DNA from: Rallus limicola
Lineage: Eukaryota; Chordata; Aves; Gruiformes; Rallidae
Length of the DNA: 64,000 bases
Direction: 5' to 3'
Assembly (NCBI GenBank): GCA_022605955.1
Contig: JAKCOZ010000005.1
Coordinates: 8,156,001-8,220,000 of the forward strand
Shown: positions 47,501-61,218 of the stretch, piece by piece
Position numbering within the stretch: the stretch's first letter is position 1
How the letters are laid out: every line of letters starts with the position of its first letter
Notes under the pieces: model-generated
The model's database searches: none
What the model saw: only the letters and a program-made list of their open reading frames with translations
What the model was told of the DNA's origin: nothing
Program-made: the position numbers and the translations under genes

Positions 47501-50500
47501 CGCTTATTGTGTTCTGTTCCTCAGGCCCTTTGCTAGCTGCTTCAGTAAGATTTCAGCAGCATTCAACTGTCTTATTTCAACTAGCACTAAGTATATTCAC
47601 TTGGCCTTCAGGCATGTGAACAGTGTGTATATATTTATGGATTTTTTTTTTTTCTCTGAAAGAGTTGGGGGGAACAGAGGTTGAGGTATTACCCTTTATT
47701 AGTAAAACGTGTTAATTTAGTTAGATACTCGATAAATAACCTGTACTCAAGTTGTACTACAGAATTGGTTCTAATTAGATATAACTACAGTGTAGACCTT
47801 GCTGAACCAGAGTATGTAATATACAAATAGCACCTTAGTTTGCTATTAGTTACTTCCTTGTCCTCATAAGCAAACTAATTCATTGACCAGAGTAATGGGT
47901 CAAATTAGCTATCAGTATAAATTGCTAGCACTACATGGAATTCTGTAGAAATATGACAACGCACCAGCCTGGAATTTACTTACAGAGCTCAATTTTCCCA
48001 TTTATTACAACAGAGTGTGTGTTGACAGGGAGGGATGGCATGTATGGAAAGGGATGAGAAGCCAGTTACAAGATGATATTTATGAGAGTGGACATCAGTA
48101 ACTATTGACATTAAGTGAAGACAGCAGATGATGTTTTTCAAGTTTACTGATACAAATACTTGCTTACAATTTCTTTTTACTCGCTTGTCAGGTGATTGTT
48201 TTGTTTTTATTCTCAGGCTTTTGCAAACCTTATTCTGATTCTCTCTGACTTTAACAGGAAGGTGCTTCAGCCAGCAGTAGGCATGGCAGGATTCTTTCAA
48301 GGTTGAATCTGTCTAAACAGGGCAAGGAAAAGAAGGGCAAGAGTAGCATCTCTCATGCACAGCTACTGGTGCCTGTTCTTCCAGGTTTTGGGGGGTTTAG
48401 GTTAGAGTTTTTTTTGTTGGTTTTGGTTAGTGTTTTTTTTTTCCATAGAGTGATAGCTTCACATTTGCTGAGAACATCAAGGAATAATATACAACACTGA
48501 ATGACAGGTTTCTAAGAGATGCAGTGGTTTAATTGAATGAGAAATTGTTTGAATAACGATAAGCCTGGAAAGGTTTTGTAGAATCAGAAGTCTTAGAATG
48601 TTTCTTCTTTAAAAAGAGGAGAAATCTGCAATACATATATTCTGGAATGCCAGGAGAACACGAAAAGAATGGAACAACCTTTTATTTCACATGCTTTCTT
48701 TCATTTCGTTTGGTTTTTTTTCTAGTGAAGGGATGACAGTTTATGACAGAGCTTTGTCACTTCCCCACCACTACATATACATGCACACACACCCCTCCAC
48801 ATTTCTTCTGTATGGACAGAAACAAACTTAACACCTCATTTGTATATCTAACTGTATATAACTTTATCCTGAGGAATCCAGTGTTTGTAACAAGCTTAGA
48901 GGTAATGGTTATTTGGTTTGTTTATATGTGGGACCTAAACAAGAGGGCAGCTATTTGGCTACATGGTAAGCAATGAGAATTTAGCCCCAAATGTTGGTCA
49001 TCTAGAGTAAAGGATGCCTTTTGTACAGAGCCCTAGGAAAGCTGGGTAACCAGGCACTTAAAGGTCAGCAGAGTAAGCAACAGTAAGTTAGTGGATACAT
49101 GCCTTAGGTTCAATAACCTTGACATATTTTCACACCACTGATTTGTGAACTCATTTCAGAAGTCCCTGGCATACCAGCGTAAGCACATCTTTCCTCATTA
49201 CATTGGCTTGTATTCCTTCTCTTTTCATTCTTCTTTCTTTTTTATTCAATACTTTTATGGTAGTGCAAAGAAATTCCTTTCCTTCTTTTTTTAAATTTTT
49301 CATTCTTACCTCTACTCATGTTTACAATCCTCAGTGGGTAACACAGCGTCATGTTGTTTCAGAAAGCTATTGTGTTCAAGGAATCCAGTGCTGTGCATCA
49401 AATTTTAGGCATTTTTAAAGGTCTTCCATAGCAATGTGTGACATTCAGAGTTAAAAGGGTGGAGGTGCGGGGTTGCAGAGCCCTAATGCCTGAAGATATA
49501 GCACCAATAACATGGGGGCACAAATGCCATTTGCATAACACTAGGGACAGAGTCAGTATAATGAAAAAGCCACATGCATCCAGATTCCAGGACCTAGAGT
49601 CATTAGAGCTCTGTGAAACTTGAAGAACAGAGATGAACTCCTACTCTTTGCTAGCAATTGCTGTCTGTCACACCAGCCCCTTGTTATCAACAGATCTGCT
49701 TATTGGCTGACTGGAAGTTGTTAAAGGTAAATGGAAATATATGAGATCTTAACTGCCTTCCACAGAAATGAGCAGTTAAACTCAACTCCAATGTTAAGGC
49801 AATCAGCTACATCAGGATTTGCTTTATTGCCTCTGAGAACCATGAATTCACCATTTTGCTTTCTCTTGTAACAGCTGGAATTATACTTGGAGGTACAAAT
49901 TTCCTTTTGTCCCTTGCAGGGTCTAAGGAAGTTCGCGGCAATATTCCCTGTAAACAAGGCCATCGAAATGGCTATCATGAAGCATGGGAACGTAAAATAA
50001 ATTGATGACAGAAAGATTATGGATAGGACTTACCCTTCAGTGATCACATATACCTGCCATATAAGGACATCTAGAGGAAATCTCCCTTCTAGACAACCCA
50101 TTCTTACTATGTTACATCTAGAAAAGAGACGTACAATTAAGGTGGGCAGGAGAGAATTTGAATTATGAAGAGGTACATACTTCCTGATGTGTTTGACAGC
50201 AGAAATCAGGCAGGGAAAGCTGATGCATCTTATACTTCTCAGGGGAAAAGTGAATTTGAATTGATGTGACAAAAAATTGTCAAGTGATACTAGCACGCTT
50301 TGGGAAAAGCGGTAAAATCCCTCTGCCCTCCCTTTTACTATGGAGTTTTTGAAGAACACCTTTTCAAATTCATTCTAGTTACGGTAGCTTTGCAAAGAAT
50401 CCTACTGGAAAAGGTTGGAGTAAAGTACTTTACTGTTCCATGAATGAGAATATTATCTTCAGTCTCACCACTTTACCTACAGGCAAGGACAGTGACACTT

Positions 50501-50511
50501 GCCCTGGCTTT

Positions 50512-50578
50512 ATAAAGTCATATGACCTATAAAGTTGGAGAAGACCACTAAGATCATCTAGTACAAATTTCAAGCCCA
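50512..50578 (-). mobile_element. CR1 LINE terminal fragment (short, old)
   Basis: Read on the plus strand, AAAGTTGGAGAAGACCACTA followed by AGATCATCTAGTACAA resembles the reverse complement of a CR1 3' end (TTGGACTAGATGATCTTAGA then GGTC and TTCCAAC). Only about 65 bp are recognisable, so subfamily and exact ends are unclear. Confidence 0.55.
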
Positions 50579-53500
50579 TAAATATCTGTAGCAACCTGAG
50601 TCTCAGTTCCTACAGCCTGTTTGGGTGAGTGCATTTTCAGGAGTAAATTAAAATAGCTTTGCAGAAACTTCAACAGATGCTGGGGATAAAAATGTCAAGC
50701 CGCAACCATCGTGTCCCCTGTGCACCCTGTTCTGTCCCGTACTGCATATAGCGCTGTCAGCCCCCAGCCTGGTCTGCTAACTGTGCACAGTGAAGCACTG
50801 GATTTCTTCCCATTACTTGTGACGGAGAGGTTTCTCAAGTTGAACCCCCAAAGATTTCATTTTCCTTTTGTTTTGCTTTAGGTTGTTTCTTTTTTTCCTG
50901 TCAGATAGCCTTGCCAGTTCTCCTAGTAACTACATGAATTCAGTCTTCTGGCTTTCAGGAGATTCATCATACCACATTTTTCAGCCCCCGCTTATGAGCT
51001 GGAGACCTGACAGCCAGTGTTACAGACTTGTGGGGTTTGATGTGTGGCCTGACAGTGCTGCCAAGAGATCCCTCAAATCCTCTCAGATTTTTAAAATCTC
51101 TTTCAGAGTATTTTACTGATTCTTCTGCTAGTGTGCTAGACTCTGCATAAAGAAGGCAAAATACAGCATGCTTTACTGATGTATTGTTGAAAATTGCCAG
51201 AACAATCACATATGTCTCAAAATCTGCCTATTCTTTGATTGCTTTAACTGTATTAGCTTGAACAAACAGCAGTTAGCACTATTATCCTGTCTTGTGACAA
51301 GACAGTATGGTAGAATTGTAGGAACAGTCCACTATTGAGAAATGATTCCTCCTTATTCATCCGGAAAGGCCTCTGCCAACCTTGTACCAAGGGCAGTCAG
51401 GAGTCTCACGTTGTGTAAGTGGTCTCCGTTACATTCTGCTCCCTGTATGAACTGCAGCCTTCACAGCAGGATGCTTTATCTTTGATTGCAGCATCCGTGT
51501 CTGGCAAGAGTAGGACATCTCAAACACTGTTTTTACACCTTCCAACGCCCAAATGGGAACTGCAGATTATGTTTGCTATGTCTCACCTCAGGTCGCGTGG
51601 TACTAGAATTGAGTCTTCTTTGTGCAGAGTCCCATCCTTAGCTGCCGTTGTGTCCAGTTTAGGGTGGGAGTCATGTGGCCTTTTTTTTTTTTTTTTTAAT
51701 GGCCACCCATGTAAAATCTCACCTGAAGTCTGCAATGGCAGCATGTATGGGTCTTCTGAGTGTCTTAGCAGTGCTTCTAAATTTTGTTCAGAAGCATACA
51801 GCAGGGTAAGTTTACTGCTTTGTGTATTGTGAATCTGTAACAAAGCTATTTAAAGCATTTCTTCTGCCAAATGCTGGCTGTGGGTAAAGACTGAGTGTTA
51901 AGTCCATTATGTAAGGGATTATATTCAACTTTATTTGTCCCAGCACCTTGCTGTGTCTCTCCTTCGACTCGATGGGGCCCAGTGAAGGTCACAATCTGTG
52001 CCTGAGTCACCTATTGAAGACTGAGCGTAGCAGCATGCTGGAGGTGTAGCAAGGCTAATTGCAATTAGCGTTGGTGTGGAAGAGAGGGTTTAAATGTTGA
52101 GGGAAAGGGTGACATGGCAGTTGCAAGGGAAGTGACTTGGAGAGGGGGTCTTTTTGTATGGTATCTTCAGGAACTGTTTCCCTGAAGTCCACAGGGTGAA
52201 ACATGTTCTCTGTAATGTCACTGGTGGTAATTTGCAGTCATTCTGGTACAAATGGACACAGCTCTGTTCTATTTATGGAAGGTTCCTGTAATGTGCGTGA
52301 GTCTCCCACTGACTTCAGTGAAGCTGTGCCCAGTTACCAGGCTTGTGAGCCTGGCCCGTGAACTCTGCCAGTCGCTCATCAGGTCTGAGATACAAAGCCA
52401 GCCTGAAAGCTGTCAATATTTATGTCATTCTACCTGAAGATGGCTATCTTGGGGTGAGCCCAGCGAGGAAGAGAAATTTTGCATGCTCAGACTAAAACCA
52501 GCAACATTTAAGTACTTAATTTATTTTTTTTTCCTGGAAGATATGTCCATTAACTTTAATGAAGCTTTTTCTAGGCTTACCAATCTGAAGAGAGCTATTA
52601 AACAAAAGAGAGCGTTTGCTTGCCAGGCATTTTCTCTGCTCTCTCGGTTCTATTTCTTTATGGCCGGAGAAACACTTTCAGCCATATGTCTTTTAAGCAA
52701 TGCTAACACTTAGTGACCAGTTAAGTAAATCCCACTTGTTAAATTCTTGTGGCTGCATTATGCTGGGAGCCTTAGTCTAAGGGCCCTGTTCTGTCACTGC
52801 TTGTTTTTTTCCACGTTAAATGAAGTGACTTGGATGGGGCACGCAGATTGGTGATGCAGGAGAAATCCCCTTCTGCTGCTGAAAGGTGGCACAGTGCAAA
52901 ACTATAGCTGTTATTTACATCTCCTGTGAAAGGTAAGCCAAGAGACTCATTTGATTTCCTGGACCTCACGGTAACAGGAGAAAAGCCTGGATGCAAGCCA
53001 GGCTCTTTGACGGCTTGCTTTGTTTGTGGCTTCCACTGCTGATGTAGGAATCAGAGGATTGGTGCAGGATGTCCTTCCTTAGGCCTCTTCACTTTGCACT
53101 TGGGCCAGTTGAATTTGGAAAACTAAATGGTTGTGAGCTGGTTTGGATGGAGTTTCTGACTTCTGGCATCCACAGTGTCCCCTTATATCACAGTGGTGGG
53201 TATCAATGTACCCTAAAAATGTTACGGGTTTACGTTTGGAACTCCTGAGCATCCTTAGGACAGAAACAGCGTCTGCTGATGTCTGTCTCCCAGACCAAAG
53301 AGACAAATGACACCTAGGTTCACTTGCCTGCCTTCTCTGCAGGGTGTGTGTCCCTCCCGTAGCCTTCCCACTTACCAGCCCCTGACTCCCTTCACAAACA
53401 CCAAGGCACCCCATTTATCTTTTACTCTTTGGTGGGATTAAGGACCTTGCATTCTGGATGTGCTCCGGTTGAAGATGAGCACCTAATCTGTACCTGTATC

Positions 53501-53732
53501 ATCTTAGTTACAACCTTACAAAAAAACACCCAAGATCTTTTTGTGTACCACCTCTCTTCTTTCAGTTACAAAATGCAATTTGGGAGTCGTAGCTCAGGAG
53601 TTCTGGCCCTATTTCTCTTACAAATCGCTTATATGGATTTCTCTTGCTTGAAAATTAATTGACCATGCAATAAACTATTTTCCCTTGAGCAGGGACTATT
53701 CTGTTTCCTATGACGTTACAGTAAGCTGTCTT
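50579..53732. other. Intergenic DNA
   Basis: No gene recognised. A T run is at about 51681-51699. The segment 52295-52360 (CTCCCACTGACTTCAGTGAA) resembles another diverged palindromic repeat core. Confidence 0.6.
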
Positions 53733-53913
53733 CGGGCCAAATATTTAAAGGTATTTAGGTGCTTAAAGATGCAGGTAATTTGAATTTTCCGAAATACCTA
53801 ACTGCCTAATACACAGCGATATCAGTGGGAGTTGCCATCTAAGAGCTCCTAAAAATCCCACTGTGCACCCATCTGTTTCTTTAAGCACCTGAATTCCTTT
53901 AAAAAACAGGTCC
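53733..53913. mobile_element. Palindromic MITE-like fossil
   Basis: Two arms form an imperfect inverted repeat: 53746-53769 (AAGGTATTTAGGTGCTTAAA core) and 53878-53901 (its complement, 22 of 24 positions matching). The outer ends are related (GGGCCAAATAT and the complement of AAAACAGGTCC). The inside carries TCAGTGGGAGTT and CTAAAAATCCCACT. I recall closely similar palindromic repeats with CCTAA/TTAGG blocks and a CCCATTGA...TCAATGGG core as common in turtles and crocodilians, so this is probably an old non-autonomous DNA transposon. Family not named. Confidence 0.6.
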
Positions 53914-56900
53914 TTCCCTCTGCCAGTGGAGACAAATTTTATTTTTCTTAACGTACACAGGGCTTCTTCATTCAGTTTCTTGGATATTGCCTGCCACCTT
54001 TAACTTATTTTCATTGTTTTGATTATGATGTCAAATCTAGTTGATGATCATGTTTATGCAGTTCCAAGCAGAGCGTGGGCACACAGCATCTATCCTTTAT
54101 GACATGAACTTGGCACAGCATCTAATATTAATAAATCAGGGCTAAGAGGTTTGTAGGCAAGCAAACTGTCAGGAAGTTACTGCAACTTTTGCAGTATATT
54201 AAGTGATCTGTGTTTTGTTCTAACTTTTTTAACCCTCTTTGAAAACCAGTATTTTGTTTCTCATTAGTCAGTCTTTGATCCAGTGAAAATATCAGTCCCT
54301 TGAGTTAATATTTCATCTGACTATAGGGCCATGTAATTTGCTACGACACTAAGTCAATAGGTCTCTGCTGGCTTACCCCAGCAGGACTTGTATGTGTAGG
54401 CAAAAAATTCCCTGCAAAATGTGAATAACGTGGATCTAATCAAGAATTTATTTCTCTGGTTAACCAAAGGAAAAAAGTGGAGTGTGAACATCAGTCCATC
54501 TAGGCACAAGAGGAGCTTGAGGGAAAGAAAACATTTCACTTTGTATCAATTCACATTCTCAATTTAATACATAAACAGGAGTGTCAGAACACGTGCATCT
54601 TGCAGAGCCACAGAAATAGCAGTAGATTGATTTATCATTATTTACCGGCTTGGCTATCCTATTTTTGTGTTTTCTATTATAACATACTTGGAAAGCTCAG
54701 ATGGTCCTTCTGCATTAACCTCCACCTTCTGTCATCATCTTTCCTTCTGGCTGCCCTGTGTTGCATTCTGAAATTTTAATTTCATTGCACAAGGTGCTAT
54801 AGGAGGAAAATAAGCATTTGTCTGTGGAGAGTTTGCTGAGTCCAGAATATTGAGTCCAGTTTGGCTTGAGCAAATTTAAAACAAGGAATCAAAACTGTGC
54901 TCTTACTTTTTAAGGCTTTTCCAGGGATATTTCATTCTGTGATCTCCAAAGGAGCGAAGCATTTACGAATATGCATTAATCCTCACTGGGAATTGATCCA
55001 GAGCTTGTTTTAAGCATATGCTTAAGTGGTTTGTTGAACTGGGGCCATAGCTGCCCAGGCCCATCTCTGGCTGAGCTTTAATTGAGCAATGTGAATGTTT
55101 GAATTCATTTACTTGTGGCTTTTGTTATATATGTTTTGTTTTAAATAGCTGTGGGGGAGAGTTATAACAATCTCTGCACATGTCATACTTGGGTCAATGA
55201 TGTGCACATCTCAGATTTGAATCAGAAAGGGTCAGATCTTTGATATGACTTTGCAAAAAAAAAAAAAAATCATCTGTAGTTCAATACCTGCCTGATACTG
55301 TGTCTGAAGGACAAGTAAATAATATGCTCTATCTTCACCAAGCTGAAAAAAGACTTGGCTATGTGTGGTGTGATTTTTTTTTTTTGACCCTGCTTGGTTT
55401 TGGCTTCATGGTGTTTCAAGGGTTTTTTTTAATTTTACGTTACGGCTTCCATTTCTCTCTTGGTTATGTGATATAGAAGAGCCCTGTTGTAGAGGAACCT
55501 CCTGCTCTGGTTGATGTGTTAGCATATCACTGACCCACTGCAGCTCATTCATGAGTTTTCAGCTCTGACAGGTTGAATGCCCAGAGTGGTCACTGATTAG
55601 ACTGCCACTCCTAATATTCTCATCCCTGCAGTTATCAAGCAGGAAAATAGTGACAAGTAAATCTAAGCAGCGTGGGAAATGTGGAGTCTGAGAAAGCACG
55701 GGCTTCTAGTATCATACAGCATTTACTGGGGCTGCAGTGGTGTTCAGCGTGGTAGCACAATAGTCTCGATCAGAAAAGGAATCCAAATGTTGGCAAGTAG
55801 AAGGCAAATTGCACATCGCATCTGCAGCTTGTACATTGCTGCACGATGCCTTAGGGGGAGGAGAATTTCAGAGTCCTGGGTGATTCCTTTGAGCTTAGTT
55901 GTTTTGTGTGCAGTTGTGCTACTGAAGAGATCTGACCCTGAAATTTCAGGGCCACCTCCTGGACTCCAAAATCTCTATTCATCAAGACAAAACTCTTAAT
56001 GAAGTCACTGGGAGTTTTCCTCAGAATTAGGGATATTAGAATTTGATGATCCTTACATTTTTTTCAGGAGGATGGTTAAAGCATATTTATAACTGTAAAT
56101 GGGGATTTCAGTCCTGATGGAAAAAATTATATTTTTTCTTGGTTTTAAAGTAGAGGAATTAGGCATCTTACTGTTTTAGAGCATTTTCTGAGTGACATGT
56201 TGTAAAATGAGATTTTTTTTTTTCATTTGGGCAAATTTCTTCTTGCACCTGTTTTTCTTTCCCATTATCTGTGCAGATTTGGGTCCCACTCCTGCCATTG
56301 CCCTGCCTTCTTGGTGAATATCCAAGGATCGCTTTTAATTCCCAGGCTCCATAAATTCCCCAGGCCAGTACCAGAGGCTGAGATGCATGCAGTTGGCCAG
56401 GGCATTCACCTGGGATATGCTGAGTCCAAAATCAAATCAGGTAAAGCTCCAAGTTGAATCTGGGTCTTCTGTGTCTCAGGTGTATACAGTAATGCCTTTA
56501 AACTCTATAGCTTTTTTTTTTTTTGTCTGAAAAGTCTGTTGGAGTGCTGACGAATCTCTCTTTGACCTTCTTCCTACCAATAAATAAATGAATTAATGAA
56601 AAATGAAAAGAAAGGTCTGGGTTCCATGAGTCAGTATTTTCCAGTGAAAATCCTTTGTCAGAATGCTCCTGATTGGTTGTAGATGTTTTCTTATAAAAGC
56701 ACCTTTGCCTCACCTCTGGTCTAAAAATATAGATTCTCCTTAGAATACGGGAAGTGCCATGTACCTCTCTCAAATGAGGAACATGCTTGTGAAGTTGCAC
56801 ACATCTGAACTGGGTGATCCAATAAATGTATTAATGAGCAGAAATTAGGCAAATAAAGTGTGTTTGTGACCCAGTCTGGTAAATGCACGTCCCCACGCTA

Positions 56901-58575
56901 TGGGGAGCACTTCCCTACATTCCTTTCCCATCCTTTCACCCTACTCAGGGCTGGTTTTAAACTCTGTGGCATGCTTCTGAAGCATAGCTCTGGTAAGCAT
57001 GAGTCCGTTCTCTGTCCTCTGGGTACGCTTTTATCTGCAGCCTTGAGCAGGGCTGTGCGCAGCTGCCCTGGTGACTGGGGCAGAGATGCCATGTACCTGC
57101 TCGCACTCCTGTGCTTCCCCATCATGTCGCAGGGAGTTTGAAAGCCCCACTGGACCACACTAATGGTAAATGGAGAGCAATGCTGTGTGTTTTACCACGC
57201 GCAGGGAAATGAGCAGGCCGCTGTACTCCTTTGAAAGTAGCAACACTCTGAACTCCAGATGGAGCTGGTGAAACCTCTGAGCATCTATTTTCTCTTGGAA
57301 GTTGAGGACCTTGGTAAGAGCTGAGTGCCAGTGTCCAGGTATCCGTGTTTGATTCCACGTGCAAATGAGCAGCTGGTTGTATGGCTCTCGCATGTGTGCA
57401 CATGAATTCCATTATAGCACCGTTTAGTACCCAGGCTTGGTGGAAAAACAAAACAGAGGCAAAAGCTAGTAACTGGTCTTCAAAAGTTCTGATATGAGTT
57501 AACCCTTAGCAACAACTTTCCTCCATTGCAACCAGAAATAATCCACTTTTCTGGGGAGGAGGGGGGTGGGAGTGGCATATTAAACTTTAGCTTTATGCAA
57601 AATTCCCCATGTTTAGTATTTAGGCTAATGCCATGGTCCTCATAAAGTCAGTCTGAAAAATTCTCATAGCTGTACCTCTGGGTACATGCTCCATAGCCCA
57701 TCCTGCCCCTTTTGCTCCCTCCAGCTCTCATCCCTCCACTTCCCCTACATGAGAGAAGGAAGGGGAAGCCAGTGACAAGGGTGGAAATCCTAAACTTGAG
57801 TAGTAAAAGAGACACAAAGATAAGGTTGAGGTAATTGATAAAACATGGTAGGTAGGTCACAAATGTACCGCTTGTTTATGCTTTCTTTTTAAAATTATCC
57901 AGCTGTGTAGAAGGACACAGGAAAAAATATTTATGGCTTTTTCTGATTTTGTGACCACGTATAAAGTGTTATTCTGTTAAAAATTATTCTAATAAAGTTA
58001 TGGGGGTTTAGTGTAAGAGAAGTGGGGATAATAATGGCATAGAATGTGATGACGGTTTATCTTGTACTTCCAGTTGTTGCACTGGGAAGGGAGGGAGTCC
58101 TGTCTGCACATGCCTCTTGCCCAGAGTGTTAGGGAATTTGGACCCAGCTGTCTGGATTCTCCCACAAAAGCTCTGCTGTGCACTGGGAATGTTTCAGGAT
58201 ACTGTTGCAAGCATGAGTGCATCCTTAATTCTGGTTTTAAAGACAAATCATTTCAAGTAGAGTGCGTAGAGCTCATGACACAAACACATCTGGATTTCAG
58301 TTGTTGAGCTGAAATATTCACAGTCCAATATGGTAAAAGCAGATGTTGGATTTACAGTCATCATAAATGTGAATGATCACATCATAAATCCCATATGTAA
58401 TTTAGTTGAGAGCAGCAAAGCTTACCTAGCCACCCTTGATTGTCTTCTGGGGTTAAAAATATTTGCTTGCACAACTAACGTTAGTCTTTGCTCTTTTTTT
58501 TTTAAGCATAGGAGATTATTACAAACCTTAAAAGGATTTGGATGTTAACTGAGATAGGAATTGATCTGTCTTAAT

Positions 58576-58636
58576 CAGAAATATTTGGGTAAACATTAAA
58601 AAAATAAATAAAGAAATATTTGGGGAAACATTAAAA
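58576..58636 (+). repeat. Short direct repeat around an A-rich linker
   Basis: GAAATATTTGGGTAAACATT (from 58578) recurs as GAAATATTTGGGGAAACATT (from 58613), 35 bp apart, separated by an AAATAAATAAA linker. It looks like a local tandem duplication. Confidence 0.7.
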
Positions 58637-61199
58637 GCCCTCCTGAAAAGGTTTAAAATCTTATTTTGTGCAGACTAAGCACTGATGTGAAGGTCAGTGG
58701 CATTGAAATTAATGGGTTGATTGGTAAAAGACATCAAGTATCTGTGGCTTCTGCTGAAGTAGGTAAAGGCTTCTGACACCGTTGAAGAAAAGTAGCTGAG
58801 CCAAGGAAAGCATATCTATATGGGCGAATCAAGGGCTGACCTGATCTCTCAGAGGCTTTTGATTTCCACAACACTCTCACTTTGAAGGTGAATTTTACTG
58901 GTCTGAAAACTGCGTGGATTACCTTCTTTGTGTATTTGCTTATGAGTGTATCCACAAAAGAGGATGTTGAAGGTTATTCTGGATTCTTAAAGTACCAATG
59001 TGACTGTCTTCCAGATCAACATGCTTCCAGAGCCAAGAGCCAGGACCAGAACTTCTGCAAAAGAAAAACCCAGGCCATGTCCCTTTTCCCTTCTTCACAG
59101 CCTCATCAATTCACTGCACACTCAGATCTAGAGGACCACATTCTGTTCCTGTTGCTGCTCCTTGGTGCCATGGTGCTGTGAAGAGTCTACACCTCTCAAA
59201 CAGACTGAGGGCTCCAAACAGGTGTAACAGAAGGTCAGTTTGGGCCCAATTTTGGAAGGAGGTGATAAGTGCTAGGTTGGAGTGCCCTTCCTTGCAGCTC
59301 TCTGAGCTACACAGGATTGTTCACAGTTGCCCCATCCACTTCCACAACCAGAGGGGACACCAGTGGACATACAGCTGCTGTTCTCCAGACCGTCCTTTTC
59401 TGTGTTGCATTTGGTGTCAAGGTGCACCCCACAAGGTGCCAGCGACACATGCTGCAGAACTGTTTATGATATTCTGATAGAACTGTTCACAGATAGGTAA
59501 AATAGCTACTGATGTTAAATGGCAGCACTCAGCCCTGCATCAGAAACGATCTGTTGTTACAGGAGCTTTCGCAACATTTGCTTCCATGAGGATTTTAAGA
59601 CAGAATCCGCATTTGGGAGGGAAGCGAAAGGGACATCCATCAGTGTGCGACCAAGGATGAGTGAAAGTTGATGGGTAAGAGTCAAGAGGGCAGTTGTGCA
59701 TGGGCTGAAGGTAGAATGCTCATTCCAGGCAGCAGAAGAAAAAGAGTTGCCAAGATTCGAGGCAGGGTTAGACCGGTGGAAACTCTGTGAGCCACAGTGT
59801 TTTAAAAGTGAAACAACAAAAAAGAAAGAGCAGGCTGGACAGAAGGTGAGGAAGTGCTAGGGAAGAGCTGGAATGAGGGCTGGGGACAATCCGAGTTCAC
59901 CAGGAAAAATGCACAGGGGAACACGGATGGCAGGGAATGTGCATGTCTTTAACTGATCTATCTCGGAGTTTAAGGTGATTCAGATTTTAGGTTAAATTTC
60001 CCTTCCTAAAAGAGGCTTTTATTCCTGCATAGGCAAACATTTAAAATCATAAAGAAAATCCAAGTACTTTCCTTGGAAGGATGGATGAAACATAAATCTT
60101 AAGCAGAACTATAAACTGTTGAGACAAGGCAATTTTGCTGGATTATGTAGCTCATATCAGATAGCAATAAATCAATCCTTCAAAGACAAAAGACTATAGA
60201 AAGAAGAATAAACCAAAGACTCTCCAAATAACAAAGGCGGGATACACAAAAGTAACTAAGGAGCTGAAGAGGCAAATAGATGCCTGGCAGGATTTTAAAT
60301 GGGATCATTCAGCACAGACACTCACTGCCTGCTAGTGATTATTGGCATCTTCAGGCTCCCTCAGGTCCACACGCTTCCTTGACTGAGGTTAAAACTCCCA
60401 TCAGCATCAGGGAAAGTAACTCACAGACTTAAAATCTGCATGTTTGTTATAGCATCCCTGAGGTAAGTGGAATTTATCCAGTGCATGGGTTTGACCTATT
60501 GTGAGCATTGACAATATGTATTTTTTTTAATACAATTTTGTCTTTGCACACTTGGGTCATCCATCATATATTTACCTTGCTTGCTGGTCCTGGCCTGACT
60601 AGCCAGAATTTTGAGCAAAACTGTGGTGTATTGGGTATGAGGCAAGATTTCTAGTGGTGAGTATCAGACACTAATACTAGTTAATACCCGCTTGCTCTCA
60701 GGCTTTGGAAATTAATTTTTTGTGCTGCGAATTCCTGAGTTTGGAGCAAACCCTCCCCCACCAACATTGCAGTGCTGTAAATAACAAAATCTGTTTCGTG
60801 CTCTATAGCTGTGCCCTGTAGTCCCAGTGTCTTATTGTTAGGTCATCCAGGCCCATTCCAGCACGATGTGGCGTGAGCCTAACCTGCACATCTTGGCCTT
60901 CTTCCAGCGAAGATCAGAGTATGAAAGATGATTGAGACTTGGGACTTGTCTCAACATCCAAGCAGAATGCTCACAGGAGCTGGGAAGAGTTTCCAGATCC
61001 CCAGGTGAGAAGTACTAGGGACCAGCTTTCAGCTGGGCTTTGCTATGCTGGTGGTTTCATACTCACCCAGTATCAAATGTGGCTGTGATGTTTGTTGGTA
61101 CCACATAAAAGGAGGACTTGAGTCTTAAGCTCTTGAGGGTGAGTGCAGGATGTAGAAAGGGATTCCTGTCCTTCCTGAATCAGAAGAAATAAATGTAAT

Positions 61200-61218
61200 G
61201 GGGGGGGTTGGGGGAGGG
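61200..61218 (+). repeat. G-run cluster (possible G-quadruplex)
   Basis: Eight Gs, TT, five Gs, A and three Gs in a row. This satisfies the simple four-run G-quadruplex pattern on the plus strand if the first run is split. Confidence 0.5.

Larger units (their letters stand above)
41891..50511. other. Intergenic DNA with candidate enhancers A-C
   Basis: Contains the three AT-rich candidate elements listed separately and the GT-rich tract at 46003-46075. No coding exon recognised. Confidence 0.6.

Noticed and set aside
51419..51832. 137-codon plus-strand open frame
   Set aside because: Includes a poly-Phe run from a T tract and no recognisable motif; chance frame.
55255..55269. Poly-A run as the tail of a processed pseudogene
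   Set aside because: Upstream sequence shows no coding-like frame or known gene match, and no flanking duplication was seen.
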